From Frigoribacterium sp. MEB024 (GTDB lineage Bacteria; Actinomycetota; Actinomycetes; Actinomycetales; Microbacteriaceae), in contig NZ_JXQZ01000039.1 in assembly GCF_000878135.1 (NCBI RefSeq), positions 27,358 through 91,357 on the forward strand: a stretch of DNA of 64,000 nt, written 5' to 3'. The notes under the pieces are model-generated. The model saw nothing but the letters and a program-made list of their open reading frames with translations, searched no databases and had not been told where the DNA came from. Shown here piece by piece: positions 55,819 through 64,000 of the stretch. The translations under genes and the position numbers were made by a program. Positions within the stretch are counted from its first letter, which is position 1; every line of letters begins with the position of its first letter.

Positions 55819-57093
55819 CTAGGAGCGCTTGTAGAAGGGCAGCGGGACGACGGTGGCGGCGACGGCGGTGCCGCGGACGTCGACGGCCAGTGCGGGACCG
55901 CGGTCGACGACGTCGGGGTCGACGTAGGCCATGGCCACCGGGTGGCCGAGGGTGGGCGACAGCGCGCCGCTCGTGACCTCGCCGACGACGGTGCCGTCGT
56001 CGGTGACGACCGGGTAGCCCGCCCGCGCCGCCCGACGCCCGGTGAGCGTCAGTCCGACGAGGACGCGAGCGCCGGCGGCGGGCTCGACGCCCGAGCGCCC
56101 GACGAACTCCTTCGAGGTGTCGACGACCCGGCCGAGCCCCGCCTGGTCGGGGCGGACGTCGAGGCCGAGCTCGTGGCCGTAGAGCGGCATGCCGGCCTCG
56201 AGGCGGAGCGTGTCGCGGCTGGCCAGCCCCGCGGGGACGAGCCCCCGGGGTCCGCCGGCCTCGGCGATCGCGGCCCACAGCGACGGGGCGGTCTCGGGGT
56301 CGACGTAGAGCTCGAAGCCGTCCTCGCCGGTGTACCCGGTGCGCGCGATCAGCACGGGGGCGTCGTCGAAGGTGGCCTGCAGCACGCGGTAGTACCGCAG
56401 CGTCGACAGCGGGGCGTCGGGCTGGAGGCGGTCGGCCGTGACGAGTTCGTCGAGCACGCCCTCGCTCTCGGGCCCCTGGACCGCGATCAGCGCGGTGTCG
56501 TCGCTCTCGTCGTCGACCGTGACGTCGAATCCGGAGGCGCGGGTCGCGAGGGCCGCGAACGCCGCCTCGCGGTTTCCCGCGTTGGCCACCACGAGGTAGT
56601 CGTGCTCGTCGAGGCGGTAGACGACGAGGTCGTCGACGATCCCGCCCTCGGCCGCCAGCAGGAGCGAGTACTTCGCCCGCCCGACGGCGATGGTCGAGAG
56701 GGTGCCGGCCAGGGCGTGGTCGAGGAAGGCGCCGGCGTCCGGCCCGACGACGGCGATCTCGGCCATGTGCGAGAGGTCGAAGAGCCCGGCGGCGGTGCGG
56801 ACCGCGTGGTGCTCGGCGAGGTCGGAGTCGTACCGGACCGGCATCTGCCACCCCGCGAAGTCGGTGAAGACGGCACCGGCGGCGACGTGCACCTCGTGCA
56901 GCGGACTGAAGCGCTCGTCGGGTTCGTCGGAACCGCTCAGGTCGGGGGCGTCGCCGGGCCCCGTGGCGATGCCCTCGGTGCCGTCGTCGGAGAGGACGAC
57001 GTCGCCGTCGAGCACGGCGGACGCCTCGGCACCATGGAGGTCGTCGTCGTCGGGCCCGGGGGCGGCGGGAAGGTTCGAGGCTGCGTCGGACAT
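55819..57093 (-). CDS. gcvT: Aminomethyltransferase, T-protein, with acidic N-terminal extension
   Basis: 424 residues. Normal GcvT sequence begins at about residue 62 (FSPLHEVHVAAGAVFTDFAGWQMPVRY) and contains the folate-binding regions GRTGYTGEDGFELY-type and RDTLRLEAGMPLYGHEL. Residues 1-61 are an extra, low-complexity segment with about 17 Asp/Glu and almost no basic residues. AGGAG five bases before ATG 57091-57093 supports this start, so the extension is probably real. Copy 8 of the motif lies antisense in it, giving ATRASGF. First gene of the operon, behind the riboswitch. Confidence 0.93.
   Translation of the reverse strand: MSDAASNLPAAPGPDDDDLHGAEASAVLDGDVVLSDDGTEGIATGPGDAPDLSGSDEPDERFSPLHEVHVAAGAVFTDFAGWQMPVRYDSDLAEHHAVRTAAGLFDLSHMAEIAVVGPDAGAFLDHALAGTLSTIAVGRAKYSLLLAAEGGIVDDLVVYRLDEHDYLVVANAGNREAAFAALATRASGFDVTVDDESDDTALIAVQGPESEGVLDELVTADRLQPDAPLSTLRYYRVLQATFDDAPVLIARTGYTGEDGFELYVDPETAPSLWAAIAEAGGPRGLVPAGLASRDTLRLEAGMPLYGHELGLDVRPDQAGLGRVVDTSKEFVGRSGVEPAAGARVLVGLTLTGRRAARAGYPVVTDDGTVVGEVTSGALSPTLGHPVAMAYVDPDVVDRGPALAVDVRGTAVAATVVPLPFYKRS
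56533..56545 (+). repeat. 13-bp polar motif GGAGGCGCGGGTC, copy 8
   Basis: Exact copy antisense to gcvT, inside the catalytic fold rather than the extension, encoding TRAS in LATRASGFDV. Confidence 0.65.
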
Positions 57094-57194
57094 CGGTGCT
57101 CCTGAGAGGGACGGACCGGCCGCCAGGTGTCTCGGCCGGGAACGGTGCCGTGCGGATGGCGCACGACGGGGCAGCCCTGCCCGGCGGTCCGCCG

Positions 57195-57412
57195 GTCGGG
57201 GCTCCCCCTCTGTCATGGGCCTGAGAGCTTCACCGGCCGGGGCCGGTTTTCACCGTGGGCGAGGACCGGCGAGGGGTCTGTCGACCGCCTCGCGCCTCCT
57301 GCTTTTCAGAGTGGCCAGTCCGTCGCGGTACGCGTACCTGAGAGATTGGCGGGGAGCTTGCTCCTTCGGTGCCCGGTCGGCGCAGTCTCTGCGCACCGGA
57401 GCTCTCCCGCGA
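57195..57412 (-). promoter_or_regulatory. Tandem glycine riboswitch controlling gcvTHP
   Basis: Read on the minus strand, aptamer I (about 57412 to 57301) opens GGGAGAG, holds CACCGAAGGAGCAAGCTCCCC and CTCTCAGGTA, and ends ACTCTGAAAAG. Aptamer II (about 57290 to 57195) holds CGGTGAAAACCGG, CTCTCAGG and TGACAGAGGGGGAG. Both match the conserved glycine aptamer core. It normally turns expression on when glycine is abundant. The remaining leader of about 100 bases reaches the gcvT ribosome-binding site. The linker between aptamers contains AGGAGGCGCGAGG, a variant of the polar repeat. Confidence 0.92.
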
Positions 57413-57445
57413 CGTGTTCGTGGCCCGATGTTCGGTTGTGGCGTC

Positions 57446-57451
57446 AGCCTA
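57446..57451 (-). promoter_or_regulatory. Putative -10 (TAGGCT, minus strand) for the gcv riboswitch transcript
   Basis: TANNNT hexamer on the minus strand about 35 bases before aptamer I; no clear -35. The rest of the gap between it and the sseB-like terminator shows nothing else. Confidence 0.35.
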
Positions 57452-57504
57452 GCGTCGTCGTGTGACGCGCAGGTTTCGGGTGTGCACGCGATTCCGGTCG
57501 CCCT

Positions 57505-57556
57505 GACGACGACCGGCGCCCCGACCGGGTGGGGTCGGGGCGCCGGGAGGTCGTCG
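57505..57556 (-). terminator. Terminator after the SseB-like gene
   Basis: Inner 14-bp stem (CCGGCGCCCCGACC and complement) with a 6-base loop, plus an outer GACGAC/GTCGTC pairing, ten bases past the stop at 57566. Confidence 0.8.
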
Positions 57557-57565
57557 CGGGAGGCG

Positions 57566-58018
57566 TCAGACGGTGCGCGAGGGCTGCCCCGGCTCGGGCG
57601 ATCCGGCGGCCTCGTGCTCGGCGACGAGCTTGCGCACGTCGTCCGCCAGCTGGGCGACGCCCTCGGGCAGCATCTCGAAGCCCTCGCGGTTGCCCGGGTT
57701 GACGACGAGGCCGGTCTCGGCCGGGATGGCCTGCACGAGCTCGGCAGCCGGGAGGGTCGCCGAGAACTCGGCCACGCCCTTGACCTGTTCGCCGATCATG
57801 TCGACGTGGGTGAAGGCGGCCAGCATCGGCACGCCCTCGCGGTCGAAGAGAACGGGCTGCAGGTCGTTCAGCGACTCTTGCGCGTCGGTGGCCGTGGCGA
57901 CGACGACCTGGGCGTTGACGAACTCGGCGAGCACGCTGTTCATGTCGCCCTCACCCGCCTGGCCCTTGCTGATGGCCTGTTCGAGTGCGGTCTTTTCGCG
58001 GTTGTCCGTGTCGGTCAT
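57566..58018 (-). CDS. SseB-family protein
   Basis: 150 residues with an SseB N-terminal-type fold: alternating strands such as AQVVVATATD, QPVLFDREGVPMLAAFTHVDMIGE and ETGLVVNPGNREGFEML. Members are found near translation and stress genes; no biochemical function is established. Start at the MTDTDN methionine (58016-58018) rather than 22 codons upstream, because the added residues are Arg/Pro-rich and unlike the family. Divergent from the lipoprotein at 58137. Confidence 0.75.
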   Translation of the reverse strand: MTDTDNREKTALEQAISKGQAGEGDMNSVLAEFVNAQVVVATATDAQESLNDLQPVLFDREGVPMLAAFTHVDMIGEQVKGVAEFSATLPAAELVQAIPAETGLVVNPGNREGFEMLPEGVAQLADDVRKLVAEHEAAGSPEPGQPSRTV

Positions 58019-58136
58019 CCGACCAGCCTGCCGGGCGAACCTCCGTGTCGGCTCAGCGTCGCGCGTGGTGGGCGGCCCGGCCACTCGCTACCCTGTGCAA
58101 CACCCCGCCGTGTCGCACCCACCTCGAGGAGCCCTC

Positions 58137-58625
58137 GTGCCCCGCAGCCTCCGCCTCCGCCCGTCCCCCCGATCCGCCGCGCCGGCCCTGGCCACCGCGG
58201 GTCTCGCCCTCGTGCTGCTCGTGTCCGGGTGCGCCGGCGGCGAGCCGGCCTCGTCGCCGAGCCCGACGCGCACCGCGTCGGTCACGCCCACGCCGACGGC
58301 CTCGGACGACGCTACGGCCCTGCCCGACGCCACCGCGCTGCCGACGACCGAGCCGCCCGCTCCCTCCACGGCCCAGGCCCAGGAGGCGCCCCCCGCGTGG
58401 CACGCGTGCGTCACGGCCGTCGGTCAGCAGTACCCCGACCTGCCGTACCTGGGCGACGTCTGGGCCTACGAGGCCGACGACGTCCGCGACAGCGACGTCG
58501 GCGCGATCGCCACCGTCACGATGGGCCACCTCGCCGACGGTCGCCCCGCCACCGAGTGGACCTGCCAGATCTCGGGCACCCCCGAGTCCCCCGTCGTCGA
58601 CCGGGTCTCGCCGGCCGACCTCTGA
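58137..58625 (+). CDS. Putative lipoprotein, unknown function
   Basis: 162 residues. Signal with lipobox VSGC (Cys32), a Ser/Thr/Pro/Ala-rich stalk (about 33-85) and a C-terminal globular part with Cys-bearing WHACVTAVGQQYPDLP and EWTCQISGTPE, probably one disulfide. GGAG six bases before GTG 58137 supports the start. No family recognised. Confidence 0.65.
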   Translation: MPRSLRLRPSPRSAAPALATAGLALVLLVSGCAGGEPASSPSPTRTASVTPTPTASDDATALPDATALPTTEPPAPSTAQAQEAPPAWHACVTAVGQQYPDLPYLGDVWAYEADDVRDSDVGAIATVTMGHLADGRPATEWTCQISGTPESPVVDRVSPADL

Positions 58626-58656
58626 GCCGCGGTCGCCCCCGCCGTCGCCGGTCCGG

Positions 58657-59469
58657 CTAGGGCGCGACGGCGACGACGACCGTGCCGTCGATCTCGTGGT
58701 CGCGGACGACCCGGGCCCGGAGGCCCGTGGCGGCCAGCGCCTCCTTCGTGTCGGCCGCCTGACGTCCGCTCGTCTCGAGGACCAGGGTGCCGCCGGGCGC
58801 CAGCCAGTCACCGACCTCGGCGGCGATCCGCCGGTGCAGGTCGAGCCCGTCGGCCCCGCCGTCGAGGGCGAGCCGCGACTCGTGGAGGCGCGCCTCGGGG
58901 GGCAGGGACGGGATCGCGTCGGTCGGCACGTAGGGCGCGTTCGCCGCGATCACCCGGAACCGACCGCGCAGCGACACCGGCAGGCCGTCGAACAGGTCGC
59001 CCCGGACGACCGTCCCCCGTTCGTCGAGGTTGCGTCGGGCGCAGCGCACGGCCGCCGGGTCGAGGTCGGTGGCCCAGAGGTCGAGACCGGGGTGCTCGGC
59101 GGCGAGCACGGCCGCGACGGCGGCGGCACCGCAGCAGAGCTCGAGCACGGCGAGGGGACCGGTGGCGAGACCCCGCGCGGCACCCGCCTCGGCGAGCGCC
59201 ACCTCGGCCTGCCGCAGGACCAGCTCGGTCCGGCGGCGGGGCACGAAGACGCCGGGCTCGACGACGACCCGCCGCCCGGCGAAGGCCGCCCAGCCGAGGA
59301 CCTGCTCGAGCGGTCGGCCTGCGACGCGGTCGGCGACCATCGTCTCGAGCGCCTCGCCGTCGGCGGCCTCGTCGAGCAGCAGCCGCGCCTCGTCCTCGGC
59401 GAAGACGCAGCCCGCGGCCCGCAGTCGTCGGGTGACGACCTGCTCACGGTCGGCCCCGGGGATGGTCAC
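58657..59469 (-). CDS. Putative protein N5-glutamine methyltransferase (PrmC/HemK-like)
   Basis: 270 residues. N-terminal helical domain with GRPLEQVLGWAAFAGRRVVVEPGVFVPRRRTELV, SAM-binding ELCCGAAAVAAVLA, and a catalytic-loop NAPY (AANAPYVP) instead of the NPPY of PrmC. This NAPY variant marks a separate actinobacterial subgroup; the methylated protein is unknown and release-factor methylation is not assured. Divergent from the FusB-like gene. Confidence 0.82.
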   Translation of the reverse strand: MTIPGADREQVVTRRLRAAGCVFAEDEARLLLDEAADGEALETMVADRVAGRPLEQVLGWAAFAGRRVVVEPGVFVPRRRTELVLRQAEVALAEAGAARGLATGPLAVLELCCGAAAVAAVLAAEHPGLDLWATDLDPAAVRCARRNLDERGTVVRGDLFDGLPVSLRGRFRVIAANAPYVPTDAIPSLPPEARLHESRLALDGGADGLDLHRRIAAEVGDWLAPGGTLVLETSGRQAADTKEALAATGLRARVVRDHEIDGTVVVAVAP

Positions 59470-59525
59470 GCGCCCACGCTAGACCGACGCGTAGGCTGAC
59501 GAGACCCGACGGCACGAGGGAGAAC

Positions 59526-60008
59526 ATGAAGCCGCTGACCGAGAACGACATCCGCGAGTCGTTCGTCAACGCCCTGCCGGGCGACCTCGACCGCCTCCCG
59601 ATCCCCGGACTGCACGAGATGCTCTGGGAGGACCGGGAGTTCCTGGGCTGGCGTGACCCCCAGGCCCACCACCGGGGCTACATCGTCCACTGGATGGACG
59701 GCCGACCCGTCGGACTCGTCGTCCGGTCGTCGAGCAGTTCGCTGCGCCCCGGCATCGCCGCCATGTGCTCGCTCTGCCACTCGCCCCAGCCGGCCACGCA
59801 GGTACGCCTCTTCACCGCCCCCAAGGCCGGTGAGGCCGGGCTCAACGGCAACACGCTCGGCACCTACATCTGTGAAGATCTCGCCTGCTCGCTGCTGATC
59901 CGGGTCGCTCCCCCGCACCTCAACCCGCCCGAGCAGATCGCCCGCCGCTCGGCCGGACTCGCCGAACGGGTGCAGGGCTTCACGGCCAACGTCATGAAGA
60001 CCGCCTGA
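59526..60008 (+). CDS. FBP/FusB-like treble-clef zinc protein
   Basis: 160 residues. The C-terminal domain contains a zinc site from Cys81, Cys84 (MCSLCHS), Cys116 and Cys121 (YICEDLACS), as in the FusB/FusC C-terminal domain that binds elongation factor G and frees ribosomes. The N-terminal half is shorter than in FusB. Fusidic-acid tolerance is therefore possible but unproven; a general EF-G-binding role is likelier. It is followed after 83 bp by the heme monooxygenase. Confidence 0.75.
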   Translation: MKPLTENDIRESFVNALPGDLDRLPIPGLHEMLWEDREFLGWRDPQAHHRGYIVHWMDGRPVGLVVRSSSSSLRPGIAAMCSLCHSPQPATQVRLFTAPKAGEAGLNGNTLGTYICEDLACSLLIRVAPPHLNPPEQIARRSAGLAERVQGFTANVMKTA

Positions 60009-60091
60009 CGCGCGGCCGTCCCGCCGACCGCACCGCACCTCCCGTCGTCCCTCACCCGCTCCCCCTCCCGTCCCCACCGAAAGGCACCGCC

Positions 60092-60403
60092 GTGTCCGTC
60101 GTCAAGATCAACGCCATCCACGTCCCCGAGGGCTCCGGCTCCGAGCTCGAGAAGCGCTTCGCCGCCCGCCAGCACTCGGTCGACGGGGCGGAGGGGTTCG
60201 AGGGGTTCCAGCTGCTGCGTCCCGTCAAGGGTGAGGACCGCTACTTCGTCGTGACGACCTGGCGCAGCGACGAGGACTTCGCGGCCTGGTCGGCCGACGG
60301 CGCGAAGGCCGCCCACGCCCGTTCCGCCGGGTCGGGAGAGGCCCCGCGCGGCCCCGTCGCCACCGGTGCCGACCTGCTCGAGTTCGAGGTCGTCGAGCTC
60401 TGA
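60092..60403 (+). CDS. Heme-degrading monooxygenase (MhuD/IsdG family)
   Basis: 103 residues, starting MSVVKINAIHVPEGSGSELE, closely resembling mycobacterial MhuD. The three active-site residues are at the identical numbers: Asn7, Trp66 and His75. These enzymes open the heme ring and release iron; MhuD makes mycobilin rather than biliverdin. Together with efeB in this window it suggests use of heme iron. GTG start; no iron box seen upstream. Confidence 0.9.
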   Translation: MSVVKINAIHVPEGSGSELEKRFAARQHSVDGAEGFEGFQLLRPVKGEDRYFVVTTWRSDEDFAAWSADGAKAAHARSAGSGEAPRGPVATGADLLEFEVVEL

Positions 60404-60525
60404 TCCCCACTTCGCTCGACGTCGAACCATGTCGGTCACGGTGACAGCGATCTCCAGGCTTGGCGCGTAGTCTCCTGCCCAATCGCCGACCCGCTCGGGG
60501 CCCGGCGTGAGAGGTCGCGATCGTC

Positions 60526-61620
60526 ATGAAGAAGTCCACCCGCTGGGCCACCGCCGCCGCCGTCCCCGTGGCCGTCATCGCCGCGAGCATCGTGGTCCCC
60601 GCCGTCTCGGCCACGGCCGACGTCGACCTGCCCGACAAGACCCCGCAGCAGGTGCTGGCCCTCGCCGCCTCGAGTTCGGGGGCGTCCTACTCGGGCACGA
60701 TCGAGCAGACTTCCGACCTCGGGCTGCCCGACGTGTCGGCCCAGGCCCCGGGCAGCGGGTCGTCCTCCGACGCCGCCGGCGCCCTCGAACTGCTGACCGG
60801 CAGCCACACGGCCAAGGTGTACGCCGACGGCGCCTCGAAGCAGCGCGTCCAGGTGATCGACCAGCTCGCCGAGCGCAACGTCATCCGTGACGGATCGAGC
60901 GTCTGGGCCTACGACTCGAAGACGAAGGAAGCGACGCACGCGACGCTGCCCGCCCAGGGGACCACCGAGAAGCCGAGCGCCCTGCCCGACGGCACCTCCG
61001 TCCCGCAGACCCCGGCCGAACTGGCCGACCTCGTCCTGTCGTCGCTCGAGCCCACGACGACCGTCACGGCCGACTCCGACGTCAGGGTGGCCGGACGGGA
61101 CGCGTACCAGGTCGTCCTGACCCCGAAGGACTCCTCGACGCTCGTCGCGAGTGCGACCCTCACCGTCGACGCCGAGACCGGCGTCCCGCTCAAGGTCGTC
61201 GTCGCCGCGAAGGGGCAGAGCGACCCGGCCCTGTCGGCCGGGTTCACCTCGGTCGACTTCGGCGCCCCTGCGGCGTCCGTCTTCGCGTTCACTCCGCCGG
61301 CGGACGCGACCGTGACCGACGTGACCGTGCCGACCGGCGCCTCCGGACGGTCGCACGGTGACGCGGCGCACGCCGAGAAGACCGTCATCGGCTCCGGGTG
61401 GAGCACGATCGTCGGGGTCACCCCGGCGGCGGGGTCGACCGACGGCACCTCGTCGGCCGACGCCGACACCACGGGGTTGCTCAACCAGCTCACGACGAAG
61501 GTCGACGGCGGTCGCGTGCTCGAGACCTCGCTGGTCTCGGTCCTGCTCACCGACGACGGCCGGGTCTTCGCCGGGGCGGTCGACGCCTCGACGCTGCAGG
61601 CCGCCGTCGCCGGTCAGTGA
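60526..61620 (+). CDS. LolA-like / DUF2092 secreted protein
   Basis: 364 residues. N-terminal signal (about 1-32, ending ATA), then a LolA-like half-barrel with SYSGTIEQTSDLG, VYADGASKQRVQVID, WAYDSKTKEATH and VDFGAPAASVFAFTPP. Such proteins in Gram-positive bacteria are predicted to carry or test lipoproteins, or to regulate envelope stress. It is followed after ten bases by an ABC ATPase and permease, so the three probably form one export or envelope system. Confidence 0.75.
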   Translation: MKKSTRWATAAAVPVAVIAASIVVPAVSATADVDLPDKTPQQVLALAASSSGASYSGTIEQTSDLGLPDVSAQAPGSGSSSDAAGALELLTGSHTAKVYADGASKQRVQVIDQLAERNVIRDGSSVWAYDSKTKEATHATLPAQGTTEKPSALPDGTSVPQTPAELADLVLSSLEPTTTVTADSDVRVAGRDAYQVVLTPKDSSTLVASATLTVDAETGVPLKVVVAAKGQSDPALSAGFTSVDFGAPAASVFAFTPPADATVTDVTVPTGASGRSHGDAAHAEKTVIGSGWSTIVGVTPAAGSTDGTSSADADTTGLLNQLTTKVDGGRVLETSLVSVLLTDDGRVFAGAVDASTLQAAVAGQ

Positions 61621-61630
61621 CCCCAGGCCG

Positions 61631-62639
<1,009 letters not shown>

Positions 62640-62653
<14 letters not shown>

Positions 62654-63524
62654 CCCCAGGGACTCGCGTCCCGACGCCGTCCTGCCCGCCGACCGCACGC
62701 GGGGCGGTCTGGGCCTCGCCCTGCTGGGCAGCGAGCTGGCGGTGCTCTTCCGCCGCGTCCGGACGATCGCGCTGCTCGCCGCGCTGGCCCTGATCCCGGT
62801 GCTGCTCGCCGTCGCCGTCCGGGTCACGTCGTCCGACGGCGGCGGTGGTCGAGGGCCGGCCTTCCTCGGCGACATCACGCAGAACGGCCTCTTCGTCTCG
62901 CTCACCGCCCTGACGGTGGCGATCCCGCTCTTCCTCCCGCTGACCGTGGGGGTCGTCGCGGGCGACACGATCGCGGGCGAGGCGAGCCTCGGCACCCTGC
63001 GGTACCTGCTGGTGACCCCGGTGGGCCGGGTGCGCCTCCTGCTCGTCAAGTACGCGGCCGCGGCCGCGTTCTGCCTCGCCGCCACGCTGGTCGTGGTGGT
63101 CTTCGGGGCGATCGCCGGTGCCGCGTTGTTCCCGGTCGGGCCGGTCACGCTGCTCTCGGGGCAGACGATCGGCCTGGGCGACTACGCACTGAGGCTGCTG
63201 CTGATGGCGCTGTACGTGACCGTGTCGCTGCTCGGACTCACGGCGATCGGCGTCTTCGCCTCGACGCTGACGAGCGTGCCGGTGGGGGCCATGGCCGCCA
63301 CGATCGTGCTCTCGACCGTCGCGCAGATCGTCGATGCGCTGCCGCAACTGGACGTCCTGGACCCCTGGCTGTTCACGCACCACTGGCTGGGCTTCGCCGA
63401 CCTGATGCGCGACCCGGTCTCGTGGGACTCGTTCGGCGCCAACGCCCTGCTGCAGGCCGGCTACGTCGTGGTCTTCGGTGCCCTGGCGCTCGGCCGCTTC
63501 ACCACCAAGGACGTCCTGAGCTGA
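62640..63524 (+). CDS. ABC-2 type transporter permease
   Basis: 294 residues, about six helices, with the ABC-2 signature GDTIAGEASLGTLRYLLVTPVGRVRLLLVKY. It partners the ATPase just upstream. Substrate unknown; linkage to the LolA-like protein hints at lipids, lipoproteins or envelope stress. ATG 62640, overlapping the ATPase gene. Confidence 0.9.
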
Positions 63525-63568
63525 CCCGTGGGTGCGCCGGTGTCGGCGGTCGCGGTTACCGTGGATCG

Positions 63569-64000
63569 GTGATTTCCCGTACCCGCCGCTCCCCTGTCAC
63601 CTCCCGACCGGTCCGCCTGACCGTGGCGGCGTCGCTCGCCGCGACGGCCCTGTTCGCCGTGGCCGGCTGCACCTCCACCGGGGTCGACGACGCCGACGGG
63701 CGCACGGCCCTCGTCACCCACGAACAGGAGGCGCGGGTCACCGTGGTCGGCGCCGCCACCGCCCCCGAGAGGGCCGTCGAGGCCAGCCGGGCGATGTTCG
63801 CGTCGAGTCCGGTGGCCGTCGTCGCCCCGGACGGCGACGAGGCAGGCCAGGCCGAGGCGGCCGACGAGGCCGATCGCCTGGGCGTGCCGATGCTGCTCGC
63901 CCCGGCGGGCACCTCGACCGGGTCGCCGTCCGGCGGCCCGTCGAGCGGCGGCCCGTCGAGCGGGCCGTCCGTCCTGGCGGCCGAGCTCGACCGGCTCGGT
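63569..64000 (+). CDS. Lipoprotein with cell-wall-binding-repeat-like domain (runs off the window)
   Basis: 144 residues visible, open at the right edge. Signal with lipobox VAGC (Cys34), then RAVEASRAMFASSPVAVVAPDGDEAGQAEAADEADRLGVPMLLAP, which resembles the cell-wall-binding repeat 2 pattern of alternating VVVA and LL segments, and a Gly/Pro/Ser repeat (about 120-133). GTG 63569-63571. Motif copy 9 lies inside it. Function unknown. Confidence 0.6.
   Translation, partial: MISRTRRSPVTSRPVRLTVAASLAATALFAVAGCTSTGVDDADGRTALVTHEQEARVTVVGAATAPERAVEASRAMFASSPVAVVAPDGDEAGQAEAADEADRLGVPMLLAPAGTSTGSPSGGPSSGGPSSGPSVLAAELDRLG
63727..63739 (+). repeat. 13-bp polar motif GGAGGCGCGGGTC, copy 9
   Basis: Exact copy in the sense direction of the final lipoprotein gene, coding QEARV, a different frame from the TRAS copies. 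Confidence 0.7.

Overview
The window is ordinary, densely packed chromosome from a high-GC actinobacterium. Actinobacteria-specific genes (DUF3107, DUF3117, adnAB, a mycothiol deacetylase, the mrp/DUF1003/MgtE_N cluster) and frequent GTG and TTG starts suggest a member of Microbacteriaceae; the genus is inference and is not settled. I see no rRNA, tRNA, CRISPR array, insertion sequence, integrase or prophage gene.

Layout. 1-4.7 kb: UPF0182 membrane protein (cut by the left edge), a PDZ/Lon-type secreted protease and a DUF2342 protein. 4.8-15.8 kb: DNA repair block with a ThiF/cyclodehydratase-like orphan, a UvrD2-like helicase, NudC, a degenerate aminoglycoside-phosphotransferase-fold protein and the AdnA/AdnB helicase-nuclease pair. 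15.9-22.4 kb: DUF3107, a small membrane protein, a ferritin-like protein, a DEAD-box RNA helicase, a PHP phosphoesterase, an EEP-family protein and aminopeptidase P. 22.4-25.4 kb: copper module (CopC, YcnI and an unknown membrane protein) plus a GSP17M-type stress protein. 25.4-31.4 kb: MgtE_N/CBS protein, DUF1003, Mrp, a LysR regulator with a divergent 40-residue membrane peptide, TatB, an O-methyltransferase and DUF3117. 31.4-39.1 kb: PIG-V-like glycosyltransferase, dapE, dapD, gltA, dapC, fdxA and an mshB fusion. 39.1-42.6 kb: iron-regulated efeUOB behind a DtxR-type iron box. 42.6-52.2 kb: a lipoprotein, TypA/BipA, a small secreted protein, a four-gene peptide ABC transporter and a CPBP protease homologue. 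52.2-57.6 kb: glycine cleavage operon gcvTHP behind a tandem glycine riboswitch. 57.6-64 kb: SseB-like protein, lipoproteins, a PrmC-like methyltransferase, a FusB-like zinc protein, a heme-degrading monooxygenase, and a LolA-like protein with its own ABC exporter.

The genes are mostly housekeeping: lysine/diaminopimelate synthesis (dapC, dapD, dapE), double-strand-break processing, Fe-S assembly, iron import plus heme degradation, glycine catabolism and peptide uptake. Stop/start overlaps (GTGA or ATGA) tie many neighbours into translationally coupled operons. Several + strand genes have a TANNNT hexamer six to nine bases before the start codon, suggesting leaderless mRNAs.

The most unexpected signal is not a gene. 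A 13-bp sequence, GGAGGCGCGGGTC, occurs at least nine times, eight of them on the + strand, both between and inside unrelated genes. Its 10-bp core is similarly strand-biased. It looks like a polar genome-organising or recombination motif. Where it falls antisense to a gene it often leaves a Thr-Arg-Ala-Ser signature in the protein.
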